From the NCBI RefSeq assembly GCF_037023145.1, contig NZ_CP146091.1:3658001-3722000 (forward strand): a stretch of DNA of 64,000 nt. Direction: 5' to 3'. Position numbers and translations under genes: made by a program. The notes beneath the pieces are model-generated. The model searched no databases and was not told the DNA's origin. It was given only the letters and a program-made list of their open reading frames with translations. Shown here piece after piece: positions 48,376 to 59,133 of this stretch. Each line of letters starts with the position of its first letter. Within the stretch, counting starts at the first letter, position 1. Source of the DNA: Ralstonia sp. RRA. Lineage in GTDB: Bacteria > Pseudomonadota > Gammaproteobacteria > Burkholderiales > Burkholderiaceae.

Positions 48376-49707
48376 ATGTCTGAAACCATGACGCCGTCGG
48401 AAATCGTCTCCGAACTCGACAAGCACATCATCGGCCAGCAGAAGGCCAAGAAAGCCGTGGCCGTGGCCCTGCGCAACCGCTGGCGCCGTCAGCAGGTGGG
48501 TGACCCGCTGCGCCAGGAAATCACGCCCAAGAACATCCTGATGATCGGACCGACCGGCGTGGGCAAGACCGAGATCGCCCGTCGTCTGGCCAAGCTGGCG
48601 GATGCGCCCTTCATCAAGATCGAAGCGACCAAGTTCACCGAAGTCGGTTACGTCGGCCGCGACGTCGACACCATCGTGCGTGACCTGGCCGAGATGGCTG
48701 TCAAGCAGACGCGCGAATCCGAGATGAAGAAGGTGCGCGCCAAGGCCGAAGACGCTGCGGAAGATCGCCTGCTCGACGTGCTGATCCCGCCGCCGCGCGA
48801 TATTGGCTTCTCGCAGCCGGAAGAGAAGGATTCCAACGCGCGCCAGGCGTTTCGCAAGAAGCTGCGTGAAGGCCAGCTCGACGACAAGGAGATCGAGCTC
48901 GAAGTGTCGGCCGGCACCCCCAGCATGGACATCATGGGCCCGCCGGGCATGGAAGACATGACCGAGCAGATCCGCTCGATGTTCGCTGGGCTGGGCCAGG
49001 GCAAGAAGCATCGTCGCAAGATGAAGGTGGCCGAGGCGTTCAAGCTGCTGATCGACGAAGAGGCGGCCAAGCTGCTGAACGAAGAGGAGCTCAAGCACAA
49101 GGCCGTCGCCAACGTCGAGCAGAACGGCATCGTGTTCCTCGACGAGATCGACAAGATCGCCAGCCGCAGTGAATACGGTGGCGGCGAGGTGTCGCGTCAG
49201 GGCGTGCAGCGCGATCTGCTGCCGTTGGTGGAAGGCACGACCGTCAACACGAAGTACGGGATGATCAAGACGGACCACATCCTGTTCATCGCATCGGGTG
49301 CGTTCCATTTGTCCAAGCCGAGCGATCTGATTCCGGAGCTACAGGGTCGTTTCCCGATTCGCGTGGAGCTGGATTCGCTGTCGGTGGATGACTTCCGCGC
49401 GATTCTCACGCAGACGGACGCGAGCCTGACCAAGCAGTACCAGGCGCTGATGAAGACCGAGGGCGTCGACCTCGTCTTCGCGGATGACGGCATCCGCCGC
49501 CTGGCCGAGATCGCCTGCGCGGTCAACGAGAAGGTCGAGAATATTGGCGCACGCCGTCTGTACACGGTGATGGAGCGCCTGCTGGAAGACCTGTCGTTCC
49601 ACGCGCACAAGTCGTCGGGCGAAACGGTGACCATCGACGCTGCGTATGTCGACGAACGCCTGAATGAGCTGTCAGGTAACGAAGATCTGTCGCGCTACGT
49701 GCTGTAA
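48376..49707 (+). CDS. hslU: ATP-dependent protease ATPase subunit HslU
   Basis: A 443-residue AAA+ unfoldase of HslUV. Walker [10 protein letters not shown] near residue 60, the GYVGRDV pore loop, the I-domain (about 110-240), Walker [12 protein letters not shown], sensor and C-terminal SxxxLSRYVL tail that plugs into HslV are all present. Confidence 0.97.
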   Translation: MSETMTPSEIVSELDKHIIGQQKAKKAVAVALRNRWRRQQVGDPLRQEITPKNILMIGPTGVGKTEIARRLAKLADAPFIKIEATKFTEVGYVGRDVDTIVRDLAEMAVKQTRESEMKKVRAKAEDAAEDRLLDVLIPPPRDIGFSQPEEKDSNARQAFRKKLREGQLDDKEIELEVSAGTPSMDIMGPPGMEDMTEQIRSMFAGLGQGKKHRRKMKVAEAFKLLIDEEAAKLLNEEELKHKAVANVEQNGIVFLDEIDKIASRSEYGGGEVSRQGVQRDLLPLVEGTTVNTKYGMIKTDHILFIASGAFHLSKPSDLIPELQGRFPIRVELDSLSVDDFRAILTQTDASLTKQYQALMKTEGVDLVFADDGIRRLAEIACAVNEKVENIGARRLYTVMERLLEDLSFHAHKSSGETVTIDAAYVDERLNELSGNEDLSRYVL

Positions 49708-49737
49708 GTGTGTAAGTAACGCCTCACAAAGGCTCAG

Positions 49738-49774
49738 CGGGCCGCATCGGAGACGATGCGGCCCGTTTTGTTTG
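49738..49774 (+). terminator. Intrinsic terminator of hslVU
   Basis: A perfect 12-bp stem (49738-49749 with 49754-49765), GAGA loop and TTTTGTTTG tail, 30 bases after hslU. Confidence 0.92.
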
Positions 49775-49921
49775 TGCGCTCGCCAAGCCAGTGGTGGCAA
49801 GGGTTTGCTCAGGATCATGCGCGGTCGGGTCCGTTTTCTGCTGAATGGGGTGTGCCGCAAAGACAATGCGCGCCGTGCACCTCGCGTGCGCGATTTCCAA
49901 CCACGACAAGGAGAGAAGCGT

Positions 49922-50536
49922 ATGAAACCGATCCAACGCCTGGCCCTGTGCTGCGTGCTCGCCTGTGCCCCGCTGGGCATCGCACACGCACAGCTCACAC
50001 CCGCGCCAACAGGGCCTGCCGGTGCTTCCGCATCGAACGATGCCAAGCGCACGGCCTACGACAACGCCGTCAAGCAGGCCGATTCCGACTACAAGGCCGC
50101 CAAGGACAAGTGCGACGCCATGAAGGGCAACGACCGCGATGTTTGCCGCGCGCAGGCCAAGGGCGACTACAACGTCGCCAAGGCCAACGCCAAAGCCGAG
50201 CGTGATGGCACCGAAGCGGCCCGCAACAGCGCAGCGAAGGAGAAGGCCGAAGCTGACTACGACGTCGCCAAGACCAAGTGCGGGGCTATGAAGGGCAACG
50301 ACAAGGACACCTGCGTGAAGGACGCCAAGGCCGCCTACACACGTGCCAAGGGTGGGGAAGAAGTGAGCCACGCCAAGGCAACCGGTACCGCCAAGGACGT
50401 CAGCGAAGCACGCCGCGATGCCGTCAAGGACACCAACGACGCCAACTACAAGGCCGCCAAGGAGCGCTGCGACGCCATGTCCGGAGATGCCAAGACGACG
50501 TGCCAGAACGACGTGGCCGCCAAGTTCAAGAAGTAA
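49922..50536 (+). CDS. Periplasmic repeat protein with three Cys-paired units
   Basis: A 204-residue protein with a signal peptide (VLACAPLGIAHAQ). It carries three copies of a ~30-residue unit: Y-K/D-x-AK-x-K/R-C-[D/G]-AM-[K/S]-G-(4-5 residues)-x-C-x-x-x-[A/V]-K/A, at about 57-90, 113-145 and 175-204. Each unit has two cysteines about ten residues apart, suggesting one disulfide or one metal site per unit, with helical Ala/Lys-rich linkers. I do not recognise the family. It is followed by a CsbD gene and may be stress-related. Confidence 0.78.
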   Translation: MKPIQRLALCCVLACAPLGIAHAQLTPAPTGPAGASASNDAKRTAYDNAVKQADSDYKAAKDKCDAMKGNDRDVCRAQAKGDYNVAKANAKAERDGTEAARNSAAKEKAEADYDVAKTKCGAMKGNDKDTCVKDAKAAYTRAKGGEEVSHAKATGTAKDVSEARRDAVKDTNDANYKAAKERCDAMSGDAKTTCQNDVAAKFKK

Positions 50537-50606
50537 GCCGCACAGAGGTTTCCACATGGGCAGCCTTCGGGCGCCCCTGCTTTGTCTCAACCGCAACGGA
50601 GGACGT

Positions 50607-50810
50607 ATGAACTGGGATCAGATCGAAGGCAAATGGGATCAGGCCAAGGGCAAGATCAAGGAGAAGTGGGGCCAGCTCACGGATGACGACCTGGCCGTGA
50701 TCCGCGGCAAGCGCGACCAGCTTGCCGGCAAGATCCAGGAGCGCTACGGCTATACGAAGGAGCGTGCCGAGGACGAGCTCAAGGCGTGGGAGCGCGATAC
50801 ACGCTGGTGA
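50607..50810 (+). CDS. CsbD-family stress protein
   Basis: A 67-residue protein with the CsbD pattern MNWDQIEGKWDQAKGKIKEKWGQLTDDDL, rich in Lys, Asp and Trp. GGAGGA lies 3 bases before the ATG. Function in the family is unclear; expression is usually stress-induced. It lies 70 bases after the repeat-protein gene. Confidence 0.88.
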   Translation: MNWDQIEGKWDQAKGKIKEKWGQLTDDDLAVIRGKRDQLAGKIQERYGYTKERAEDELKAWERDTRW

Positions 50811-50829
50811 TGTCGCTCACGCGGCCGGT

Positions 50830-51408
50830 TTACTTTGCGACCGGCCGTTTGCCCAGCTTGCGCTGCAGCGTGCGCCGGTGCATGTTCAGCGCCCGCGCGG
50901 TGGCGGAGATATTGCCGCCGTGCTCGGCCAGCACGCGTTGGATGTGCTCCCACTCCAGCCGCGCGACCGACAGCGGTGCGGGGTTTTCCATGGTCTGCTC
51001 GGCCACGGCTTCAGATACGCCCACCTGCAGCGCCAGCAGGATCGAATCGACGTTCGCGGGTTTGGCGAGGTATTCATCGGCACCGAGCTTCACTGCTTGC
51101 ACGGCAGTCGCGATGCTCGCGTAGCCCGTCAGGATCAGCATGCGCGCGTCGGGCAGTGCTTGGCGCAGTGGGGCGATCCAGTGCAGGCCCGAGTCCGTAC
51201 CGCCGTGGGGCATCAAGCCCTTGTCGCTGGTGGCCAGGTGCAAGTCGACGGTCACGTAGGCAAAGCGCGTCTGACGTGCCAGCGACAGTGCCTCGCCACC
51301 GGTGTGTGCGATCTGCGGAGCAAAGCCGCGACGCGTGAGCGCGCGCGCCAAGGTTTGCGCAAAGACGTCGTCGTCGTCGAGGATCAGGAAGGGGGCGGGT
51401 TGTTGCAT
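50830..51408 (-). CDS. regA: RegA-type redox response regulator
   Basis: A 192-residue regulator. The receiver has acidic residues at 11-14 and the phosphoacceptor Asp55 (VTVDLHL). The C-terminal Fis-like helix-turn-helix HGGNISATARALNMHRRTLQRKL matches the highly conserved RegA/PrrA/ActR DNA-binding motif. It follows regB by 42 bases and is its partner. Confidence 0.9.
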   Translation of the reverse strand: MQQPAPFLILDDDDVFAQTLARALTRRGFAPQIAHTGGEALSLARQTRFAYVTVDLHLATSDKGLMPHGGTDSGLHWIAPLRQALPDARMLILTGYASIATAVQAVKLGADEYLAKPANVDSILLALQVGVSEAVAEQTMENPAPLSVARLEWEHIQRVLAEHGGNISATARALNMHRRTLQRKLGKRPVAK

Positions 51409-51450
51409 GTGGATCTCCAGGCCGCAAGGGCCGTGTTGGAGCGGTCGCTC

Positions 51451-52797
51451 TTATGTGAATAGGGTGGGCGCGCCGATGATGGGGGCGGCCGATTCTTCTT
51501 TCGGACCACCAACGGGCAGCCGGAGTTCGGCAATCGCGCCCTGCGGCGGGTTGGGGCGCAGCACCACGGTACCGCCCAGTCGGCGCGCCGTGGTCGCGGC
51601 CAGATAGACGCCGATGCCGTGGCCACCATGCTTGCTGCGCACCGGCGTGCGGCCTAGCGATGTGCGCAGGTCTTCCGGCAGGCCAAGGCCTGTGTCGACG
51701 ATGGACAGCACAATTTGCGGTGGGGCTTCACGCAGCACGTCTGGGTTGGCATCAATCTTGGCGGTCAGCAGCAGCGGCACCTGATCGCGCTTGGCCTGTT
51801 GTTGGCTGCGCGCGGCGTTGTCGAGCAGGATGGTCAGGATCTGGCCCACGTAGACCGGGTCCAATTCCACCGCCTGCGCGGCCGGCGAGCTTTCCGTGTG
51901 CAGGCGGATATCCGGGTGGCGCAATTGCCAGGTCTGCGTGAACTCCGGCAGCCACTGGCCGAGCGGTTCGGGCGCGCCATCGTTGGGCTTGCGCTGCAAC
52001 CGGGCGAGCGCGGCGCGGCACAACTCAAGCTGCTGCTCGATGGCGCGCAGGTCCTCGCGGTATGGCGCGAGCGGTGAATCGGGCTGCTTCGCATCGTGCT
52101 GCAACTCGCCAGTGATGACCGCCACGGTGGACAGCGGCGTACCCATCTCGTGCGCCACGCTGGCGCCTTGCGACATCAGCGCTTCGACACGCTGGTCGCG
52201 CAGCAGGCGTTCGCGCGCTTCGGTCAGTTGCTCATCGCGCTCGCGCAGTGCGGCGGACAGGCGCGCGGTAAAGCCGGCGATCATCGCGCTGCTGGCCACG
52301 AAGTCGATCCACATGCCGGCCAGGTGGTATGGCACGGCATCAGCCTGGTTCAGCAGGTTCAGCGGGATGTAGTTGCCGAGCATCATGCTGTAGGCAGCCA
52401 GTGCGTACAGCGTCAGGCCGACCACGTGTGCGATCGGCAGCATGGCGGCGGCAATGGCCAGCGCGGGCAGGTAGAACGAGACGAACGGGTTGGTCGCGCC
52501 ACCGGTGAAGTACAGCAGGGCCGAGAGCGCGGTGAGGTCCACCAGCAACTGGATGGTGATCTCGATATGGCGCACCGGCCGCTCGCTGCGCATGCGCAGG
52601 CCCGTGGCCAGGTTGAACAGCGCATGCAGGCCCATCACCATGAGCAACAGCACCACCGGCAGTTGCACGCCAAACACCTGCGGCGCCAGCAGCATCAGGA
52701 TCAGCTGGGTGGCGAGCAGGCTCCATCGCAGCCAAAACAGGCGGCGTAGACTGGATGTGTCCAGCAGCGGTGCGGCAATCGTCAGGGTTGAAAGCAT
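51451..52797 (-). CDS. regB: RegB-type redox sensor kinase
   Basis: A 448-residue kinase with about six membrane helices. GGATNPF (residues 99-105) corresponds to the ubiquinone-sensing GGxxNPF of RegB. The H box (SVAHEMGTPLSTV) has His216 and the cysteine in LELCRAAL (Cys260) matches the redox Cys of R. capsulatus RegB (Cys265). N and G boxes follow, with a C-terminal extension. Redox sensing through quinone and cysteine is established for the family. Confidence 0.92.
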   Translation of the reverse strand: MLSTLTIAAPLLDTSSLRRLFWLRWSLLATQLILMLLAPQVFGVQLPVVLLLMVMGLHALFNLATGLRMRSERPVRHIEITIQLLVDLTALSALLYFTGGATNPFVSFYLPALAIAAAMLPIAHVVGLTLYALAAYSMMLGNYIPLNLLNQADAVPYHLAGMWIDFVASSAMIAGFTARLSAALRERDEQLTEARERLLRDQRVEALMSQGASVAHEMGTPLSTVAVITGELQHDAKQPDSPLAPYREDLRAIEQQLELCRAALARLQRKPNDGAPEPLGQWLPEFTQTWQLRHPDIRLHTESSPAAQAVELDPVYVGQILTILLDNAARSQQQAKRDQVPLLLTAKIDANPDVLREAPPQIVLSIVDTGLGLPEDLRTSLGRTPVRSKHGGHGIGVYLAATTARRLGGTVVLRPNPPQGAIAELRLPVGGPKEESAAPIIGAPTLFT

Positions 52798-52938
52798 GGG
52801 GAAGAAGTGTAAACGCGGGCACCGCGCCGTTTCCTGTGCCGCGATGCGTCAATCAGCCGCACAATTGTGCACCCAACGTACCTTGCCGTAAGCCCTGTGC
52901 TTTAATGCGCAGCACGTTTGTCTCGACAGGAGCTGTTC

Positions 52939-53436
52939 ATGATGAAGTCCCGATCGATCCGTTCTTCTGCCCGCTTGGCCGCTTTGGCTGCTGGTCTGCT
53001 GGTCAGCGCTGCCGCCTTCGCTCAGGTGACGGTGCAAGACGCCTGGGTGCGCGGCACCGTGCCGGGCCAGACTTCCAGCGGCGCCTTCATGACGCTGCAG
53101 GCTGCGGATGGCGCCAAGGTGGTCGGCGTGTCGACGCCGGTGGCGGGCACGGCCGAGATCCACGAAATGAAGATGGAAGGCAACGTGATGCGCATGCGCG
53201 CCGTGCCGTCGCTGGACCTGCCCAAGGGCCAGTCCGTGCAGCTCAAGCCGGGTGGCTACCACGTGATGCTGATGGACCTGAAGCAGCCGCTGGCGAAGGA
53301 TGCCACCGTGCCCATCACGCTCAAGGTGGAGCTGGCCGATAAGCGCGTCGTCGAGCAGAAGGTGGATGCCAAGGTGCGCGACCTGACCGCCGGCAATATG
53401 CCCGCCATGAACCACGGCGGCGAACACAAACATTGA
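52939..53436 (+). CDS. PCuAC-type copper chaperone
   Basis: A 165-residue periplasmic protein with a signal peptide (LAALAAGLLVSAAAFAQ). The motif H-x-M ... M ... H-x-M (HEMKMEGNVMRM and YHVMLMDLK) is the Cu(I)-binding pattern of PCuAC, which delivers copper to cytochrome c oxidase. AGGAG lies 6 bases before the ATG at 52939. It is divergent from regB, which also controls respiration-related genes in other species. Confidence 0.93.
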   Translation: MMKSRSIRSSARLAALAAGLLVSAAAFAQVTVQDAWVRGTVPGQTSSGAFMTLQAADGAKVVGVSTPVAGTAEIHEMKMEGNVMRMRAVPSLDLPKGQSVQLKPGGYHVMLMDLKQPLAKDATVPITLKVELADKRVVEQKVDAKVRDLTAGNMPAMNHGGEHKH

Positions 53437-53483
53437 TGGCTCGCGGCGGGTGCTGCAGCGGGCCACCGAGATAGAGATCCGAC

Positions 53484-53699
53484 ATGGCTAACAAGACGCT
53501 TGGCACTCGCCAGAAACTGACGTTTCGCATTGAGCCTTCCACGAAGGCAGGCACAGCGCGCCCGCGCAACTTCCTGGTGCCCCTCGCGCGCGGTCGTAAA
53601 GCCGGCGCCCACACCGAAGGCGGCCACGCTGAGCGTCAGCGCGGCCGGGCCGACGTCCGACGCGCATTGCGCACATTGGACGACGACAACAAAGACTAA
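53484..53699 (+). CDS. Short basic protein of unknown function
   Basis: A 71-residue protein, Arg/Lys-rich (KTLGTRQKLTFRIEP, then ARGRKAG and RGRADVRRAL). No membrane segment or Cys. It ends one base before the convergent CWC gene. Its ribosome site is poor. It may be real because its composition is unlike the shadow frames, but it could also be spurious. Confidence 0.45.
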   Translation: MANKTLGTRQKLTFRIEPSTKAGTARPRNFLVPLARGRKAGAHTEGGHAERQRGRADVRRALRTLDDDNKD

Positions 53700-53927
53700 T
53701 CAGTTCGATTGCGACGCCGTTCGCGCGTGTGCGATCGCCTCGCGCAGGCAATGCTGGCAGCGGCAGCCCTGTCCGGTGCGCCGCGCACTGGCGGGCAGTT
53801 TCGCTTCCGTCATGCACCAGCAGGTTGCGTCTGGCTGTGTGCCATCGCCGATGGCGCCGCAACGCAGTGCCGCTCCGCAGATCGCGCAGGCGGTGTTGGC
53901 CGCAGGTGCATTCATTGACGCGCTCAC
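53700..53927 (-). CDS. Cysteine-rich CWC protein
   Basis: A 75-residue protein with CAICG...CGA, CWC and CRCQHCL, the cysteine-rich CWC pattern, which should bind zinc. Its ATG overlaps the stop of the anti-sigma gene by four bases (ATGA), so it is part of the sigma-factor operon. Function unknown. Confidence 0.8.
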   Translation of the reverse strand: MSASMNAPAANTACAICGAALRCGAIGDGTQPDATCWCMTEAKLPASARRTGQGCRCQHCLREAIAHARTASQSN

Positions 53928-54139
53928 GGGCGCCCGCCTCCTGCATCGTCATCCTGGCCCAGCCGGTGCATGGCGCTGCGCAATACCCCCATTTGATGCG
54001 AGAAGCGCGTGCAGGCATCGCACACAAACAGGTGCGCGTGCAGGCGCAGGCGTTCGCCGGTGCTCAGTTCGCGGTCCATTCGGCTCACCAGTACGCGGTG
54101 TGCTTCCTTGCAGGTGAGCTTTCCCCAACGGTTCGGCAT
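53924..54139 (-). CDS. zf-HC2 anti-sigma-type protein
   Basis: A 71-residue protein with Cys10 and the zinc motif His36-x3-Cys40-x2-Cys43 (HLFVCDAC), as in the ZAS domain of anti-sigma factors. There is no membrane helix, so it is a soluble type. It follows the ECF sigma gene by 21 bases and should hold it inactive. Confidence 0.85.
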   Translation of the reverse strand: MPNRWGKLTCKEAHRVLVSRMDRELSTGERLRLHAHLFVCDACTRFSHQMGVLRSAMHRLGQDDDAGGGRP

Positions 54140-54160
54140 GGTGTTCCTCTGTAATACGGC

Positions 54161-55855
<1,695 letters not shown>

Positions 55856-55856
<1 letters not shown>

Positions 55857-56731
55857 TGCGACACACCCGGGTGGCTCGGGCGCGCCGCGCGCACGCCTGG
55901 CCACGCGAGGTGGTGGCGCCAACGCCGCCCAAGCAACAGCCGGTCTGGCTGTTCGACCTCGATAACACCCTCCACCACGCCTCGCACGCGATCTTTCCGC
56001 AGATCAACCGGTTGATGACGGCCTACGTGGCGCGCGTGCTCGGCACGGATGACGCCACCGCCAGCCAGGTGCGCGTGGACTACTGGCGCCGCTACGGTGC
56101 CACCATTCTCGGCATGGTCCGCCACCATGGCGTTGACCCCGATGATTTCCTCGCCCAGGCCCATACGTTTGACGACTTGCGTGCCATGGTGCGCGCCGAG
56201 CGCGGCCTGGCCCAACTGCTGCGCGCGCTGCCTGGGCGCAAGATCCTCCTGACCAACGCCCCCGTCGCCTATGCGCGCGAGGTGGTGCGGCTGATCGGCC
56301 TCAAGCGCGCGTTTGCCCGTGAGATTGCCGTCGAGCACATGTGGGTGCACCGGCGCCTGCGCCCGAAACCCGATCCGCTGATGCTGCGCCGGCTGCTGGC
56401 GCGTGAGCGCATTGCGCCGTCGCGCGCCATCCTGGTGGAAGACACGCTTTCGCACCTCAAGCGCTACCGCAAGCTGGGCATCGGTACTGTGTGGGTGACG
56501 GGCTATCTCCGGCGCATGGCGCCTGGGGTGGTTTCGCCGTCTGCGGCGCTGTCTTCGCAATCGGCTGCCGAGGCTTTGCATCCAATGCAAGTGGCGGCGA
56601 TGGGCGCCCGTGCAAATTCGCCACATCAGCCGGCCGCCGCACCGATTTTGTTCGCCAACCGGCCCGGCTATGTCAGCGTGAAAGTAAAATCGGTGCTTCA
56701 ACTAAAACGAAGGCTTGTTCGACGCGGCTAG
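55856..56731 (+). CDS. HAD-family pyrimidine 5'-nucleotidase-like protein
   Basis: A 291-residue protein. HAD motif I is WLFDLDNTLHH (nucleophile Asp), motif II LLTNAP, motif III with the Lys in RPKPD, and motif IV LVEDTLSHL. The cap is alpha-helical. About 70 extra C-terminal residues follow the domain. argB-nucleotidase-slmA is a recurrent order in beta-proteobacteria. The exact substrate is not certain. Confidence 0.88.
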
Positions 56732-56779
56732 GCTGTTGCATGGTTTCCGCGTGCAGAACGGGAGAGGGGCCAGGAAGTC

Positions 56780-57430
56780 ATGAGCAACGCGCAAACGGGG
56801 TTTCCGACGGCCGAGCTGGCTACGGAAGCGCCTATTGAAGCCACACCCGTACGCAAGCGCCCCCGCCCGGGCGAGCGCCGCGTGCAGATCCTGCAGACGC
56901 TGGCGGGCATGCTCGAACAGCCGCGTGGTGAGAAGATCACTACGGCTGGGTTGGCGGCCAAACTCGACGTTTCCGAAGCGGCGCTGTACCGACATTTCGC
57001 CAGCAAGGCGCAGATGTACGAGGGCCTGATCGAATTCATCGAGCAGACTGTTTTCGGCCTCATCAACCAGATCACCCTGCGTGAAGAGCACGGCCTGCGC
57101 CAGGCGCATGCCATCGCACACATGCTGCTCTCGTTTGCCGACAAGAACCCGGGCATGACACGGGTGCTGGTGGGCGAGGCGCTCGTCGGTGAGGACGAAC
57201 GCCTGCCCGAGCGCATGGCGCAGTGCCTGGACCGTATCGAGGCCTCGTTCAAGCAGAGTCTGCGCGTGGCGGTGACGCAAGGTGCGTGGCCGGCCGATAC
57301 CGACATCGCCTCGCGCGCCAACCTGATCGTCTGCGTGGTGCTGGGGCGCTGGCACCGGTATGCCAAGAGCGGCTTCCGCAAGTCGCCGATGGAGGGTGTC
57401 GAGGCGCAGCTGCGGGTGGTGTTGGCCTGA
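56780..57430 (+). CDS. slmA: TetR-family nucleoid occlusion factor SlmA
   Basis: A 216-residue DNA-binding protein. The N-terminal HTH (ILQTLAGMLEQPRGEKITTAGLAAKLDVSEAALYRHFASKAQMYEGL) is SlmA-like, and the C-terminal helical domain should bind FtsZ and block septation over the nucleoid. Its 32-residue N-terminal lead carries a basic patch (RKRPRPGERR). Confidence 0.88.
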   Translation: MSNAQTGFPTAELATEAPIEATPVRKRPRPGERRVQILQTLAGMLEQPRGEKITTAGLAAKLDVSEAALYRHFASKAQMYEGLIEFIEQTVFGLINQITLREEHGLRQAHAIAHMLLSFADKNPGMTRVLVGEALVGEDERLPERMAQCLDRIEASFKQSLRVAVTQGAWPADTDIASRANLIVCVVLGRWHRYAKSGFRKSPMEGVEAQLRVVLA

Positions 57431-57447
57431 GCCACTCGCCCAAGAAG

Positions 57448-57473
57448 AAGCCCCGCAGATGCGGGGCTTTTTT
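57448..57473 (+). terminator. Intrinsic terminator of slmA
   Basis: A 10-bp GC-rich stem (57448-57457 with 57460-57469; the innermost pairs must open for the loop) followed by a run of six T. It ends 6 bases before the stop of the convergent MocR gene. Confidence 0.9.
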
Positions 57474-57479
57474 GTGCAC

Positions 57480-59012
57480 TCAACCGATCGTTCGCACCGC
57501 CTCCGCCAGTGTGTGAAAACGCGCAGCGATGTGCTCGGTCTCCACGTGACCGTAGCCCAGCAGCAGGCCTGGTTGGCGGCGCGCGTCGTCCTGGTAGTAG
57601 CGCGAGAGCGGCCGCGTGACGACATCGTTGGCGAGTGCCAGATCTGCCACCGCCACATCGTTGGTACCTGCCGGCAATCCCAGCACGAGATGCAAGCCCG
57701 ATGCGCCGTCATGCACAGGCAGCGACTCGCCGAACTCGTTGGCGATCGAGGCCAGCAGCGTTTCGCGCCGCTCCGCATACACGCCGCGCATGCGCCGGAT
57801 ATGTGAGACGAAATGCCCCTCCGCAATGAAGTCCGCCAGCACCGCCTGCGTGAGGATCTGGCCGCCGCGGAACATCTCTGAGAGCCCTGTCGCAAAGGCA
57901 TCGGCCAGCGCGGGTGGCACCACCAGGTAGCCAATCCGCAAGCTCGGAAACAGCACCTTGGAGAACGTGCCCATGTAGAGCACGCGCCCGCCTTCGTCCA
58001 GCCCTTGCAGCGACGGTAGCGGGCGGCTGCCGTAGCGGAACTCGCTGTCGTAGTCGTCTTCGGCAATCCACGCATCGGTGGCGTGTGCGGTGGCCAGCAG
58101 CGCGCGGCGCCGCGCCAGGCTCATCACCGAACCGAGCGGGTATTGGTGCGAGGGCGAGACGACCATCAGCTTGGGCGGCTTGGCGCGCTGTCGTCCGCGC
58201 GCGGGCACGTCGAAGCGCATGCCTTCATCATCCACCGGCAGCGGCACGGTGCGGATGCCCGCAGCGGTGAGCACGCTGCGCACGCCCCAGTAGCCGGGAT
58301 CTTCAATCCAGGCGCTGTCACCCGCATCGCACAGCAGTTGCGCGATGAGTTGCAGCGACGGGTGAATGCCGGCCGTGATGATGATCTGCTCGGGCTCGCA
58401 GCGCACGCCGCGCGCGGTGCGCAGGTAGTCGGCCAGCGCGGTGCGCAGCGGCAGGTAGCCTGCCCCCACCGGATACGTCAGCAACGCGGGCGAGGGTTTG
58501 CGCAGCAACCGGTTGTGCAGTCGCGACCAGATGCGTGCCGGAAACATCCGCACCTCCGGCACACCCGGCATGAAGGCACCCCATTGGCGAGAACTGGCGC
58601 CCGCATCGCGCACCAGTGCGCGGCCTCGCGTGGAGAGCATCGGTGCGATGGGTGCGGCAGCTTCCGCAACCTCAGCGACAGGGGCCGTTGGCGCAGGCGT
58701 GGCGTCCAGCCGGTCTGGTGCGGTATCGGCGACGAAGGTGCCGCTGCCCACGCCTGCCGACACGTAGCCTTCCACGCCCAACTGCTCGTACACGTGGATG
58801 ACCGTGTTGCGTGCAATGCCCAACTCGGTTGCCAACTGGCGCGACGATGGCAGGCGCGTGCCCGGCTGCAGCTCGTCGCGCAGGATGCCCTCCTGCAGCG
58901 CGCGGTACAGGCGGCGGTGGTCGGGCTCGCCGCTGGCATCGGCGCGGTCAAAGCGACGCTGCAGGTAGTCGACCAGCATGCTGGCGCGGTGGGTGGGGGA
59001 ATGGTCGGCCAT
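57480..59012 (-). CDS. gabR: MocR-type (GntR-HTH/aminotransferase) regulator
   Basis: A 510-residue protein. The N-terminal GntR winged helix (LYRALQEGILRDELQPGTRLPSSRQLATELGIARNTVIHVYEQL) is joined to an aminotransferase-like domain with AGIHPSLQLIAQLLCD, the PLP lysine in GTFSKVLFPSLRIGY and the GLHLVLGLPAG end. MocR regulators of this type use PLP and an amino acid as effector. It is divergent from gabT and gabD, so GabR is the best guess; PdxR is possible. Confidence 0.88.
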   Translation of the reverse strand: MADHSPTHRASMLVDYLQRRFDRADASGEPDHRRLYRALQEGILRDELQPGTRLPSSRQLATELGIARNTVIHVYEQLGVEGYVSAGVGSGTFVADTAPDRLDATPAPTAPVAEVAEAAAPIAPMLSTRGRALVRDAGASSRQWGAFMPGVPEVRMFPARIWSRLHNRLLRKPSPALLTYPVGAGYLPLRTALADYLRTARGVRCEPEQIIITAGIHPSLQLIAQLLCDAGDSAWIEDPGYWGVRSVLTAAGIRTVPLPVDDEGMRFDVPARGRQRAKPPKLMVVSPSHQYPLGSVMSLARRRALLATAHATDAWIAEDDYDSEFRYGSRPLPSLQGLDEGGRVLYMGTFSKVLFPSLRIGYLVVPPALADAFATGLSEMFRGGQILTQAVLADFIAEGHFVSHIRRMRGVYAERRETLLASIANEFGESLPVHDGASGLHLVLGLPAGTNDVAVADLALANDVVTRPLSRYYQDDARRQPGLLLGYGHVETEHIAARFHTLAEAVRTIG

Positions 59013-59021
59013 GGCGGGTTG

Positions 59022-59040
59022 TGGAACCAAAGTGGCTCCA
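59022..59040. promoter_or_regulatory. Inverted repeat in the gabR/gabT intergenic region
   Basis: TGGAACCA (59022-59029) and TGGCTCCA (59033-59040) form an 8-bp inverted repeat with one mismatch and a 3-base spacer. It lies 10 bases from the regulator start. It is the best operator candidate for the MocR protein between the divergent genes. Confidence 0.45.
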
Positions 59041-59133
59041 TCAGAAAAACGCGATTGGGTCTCATTGTACGGGGCCAATGACTGCCACACTGGCCTCCAT
59101 CGCATCTTTTTTGACCCAACACACCCTAACGCC

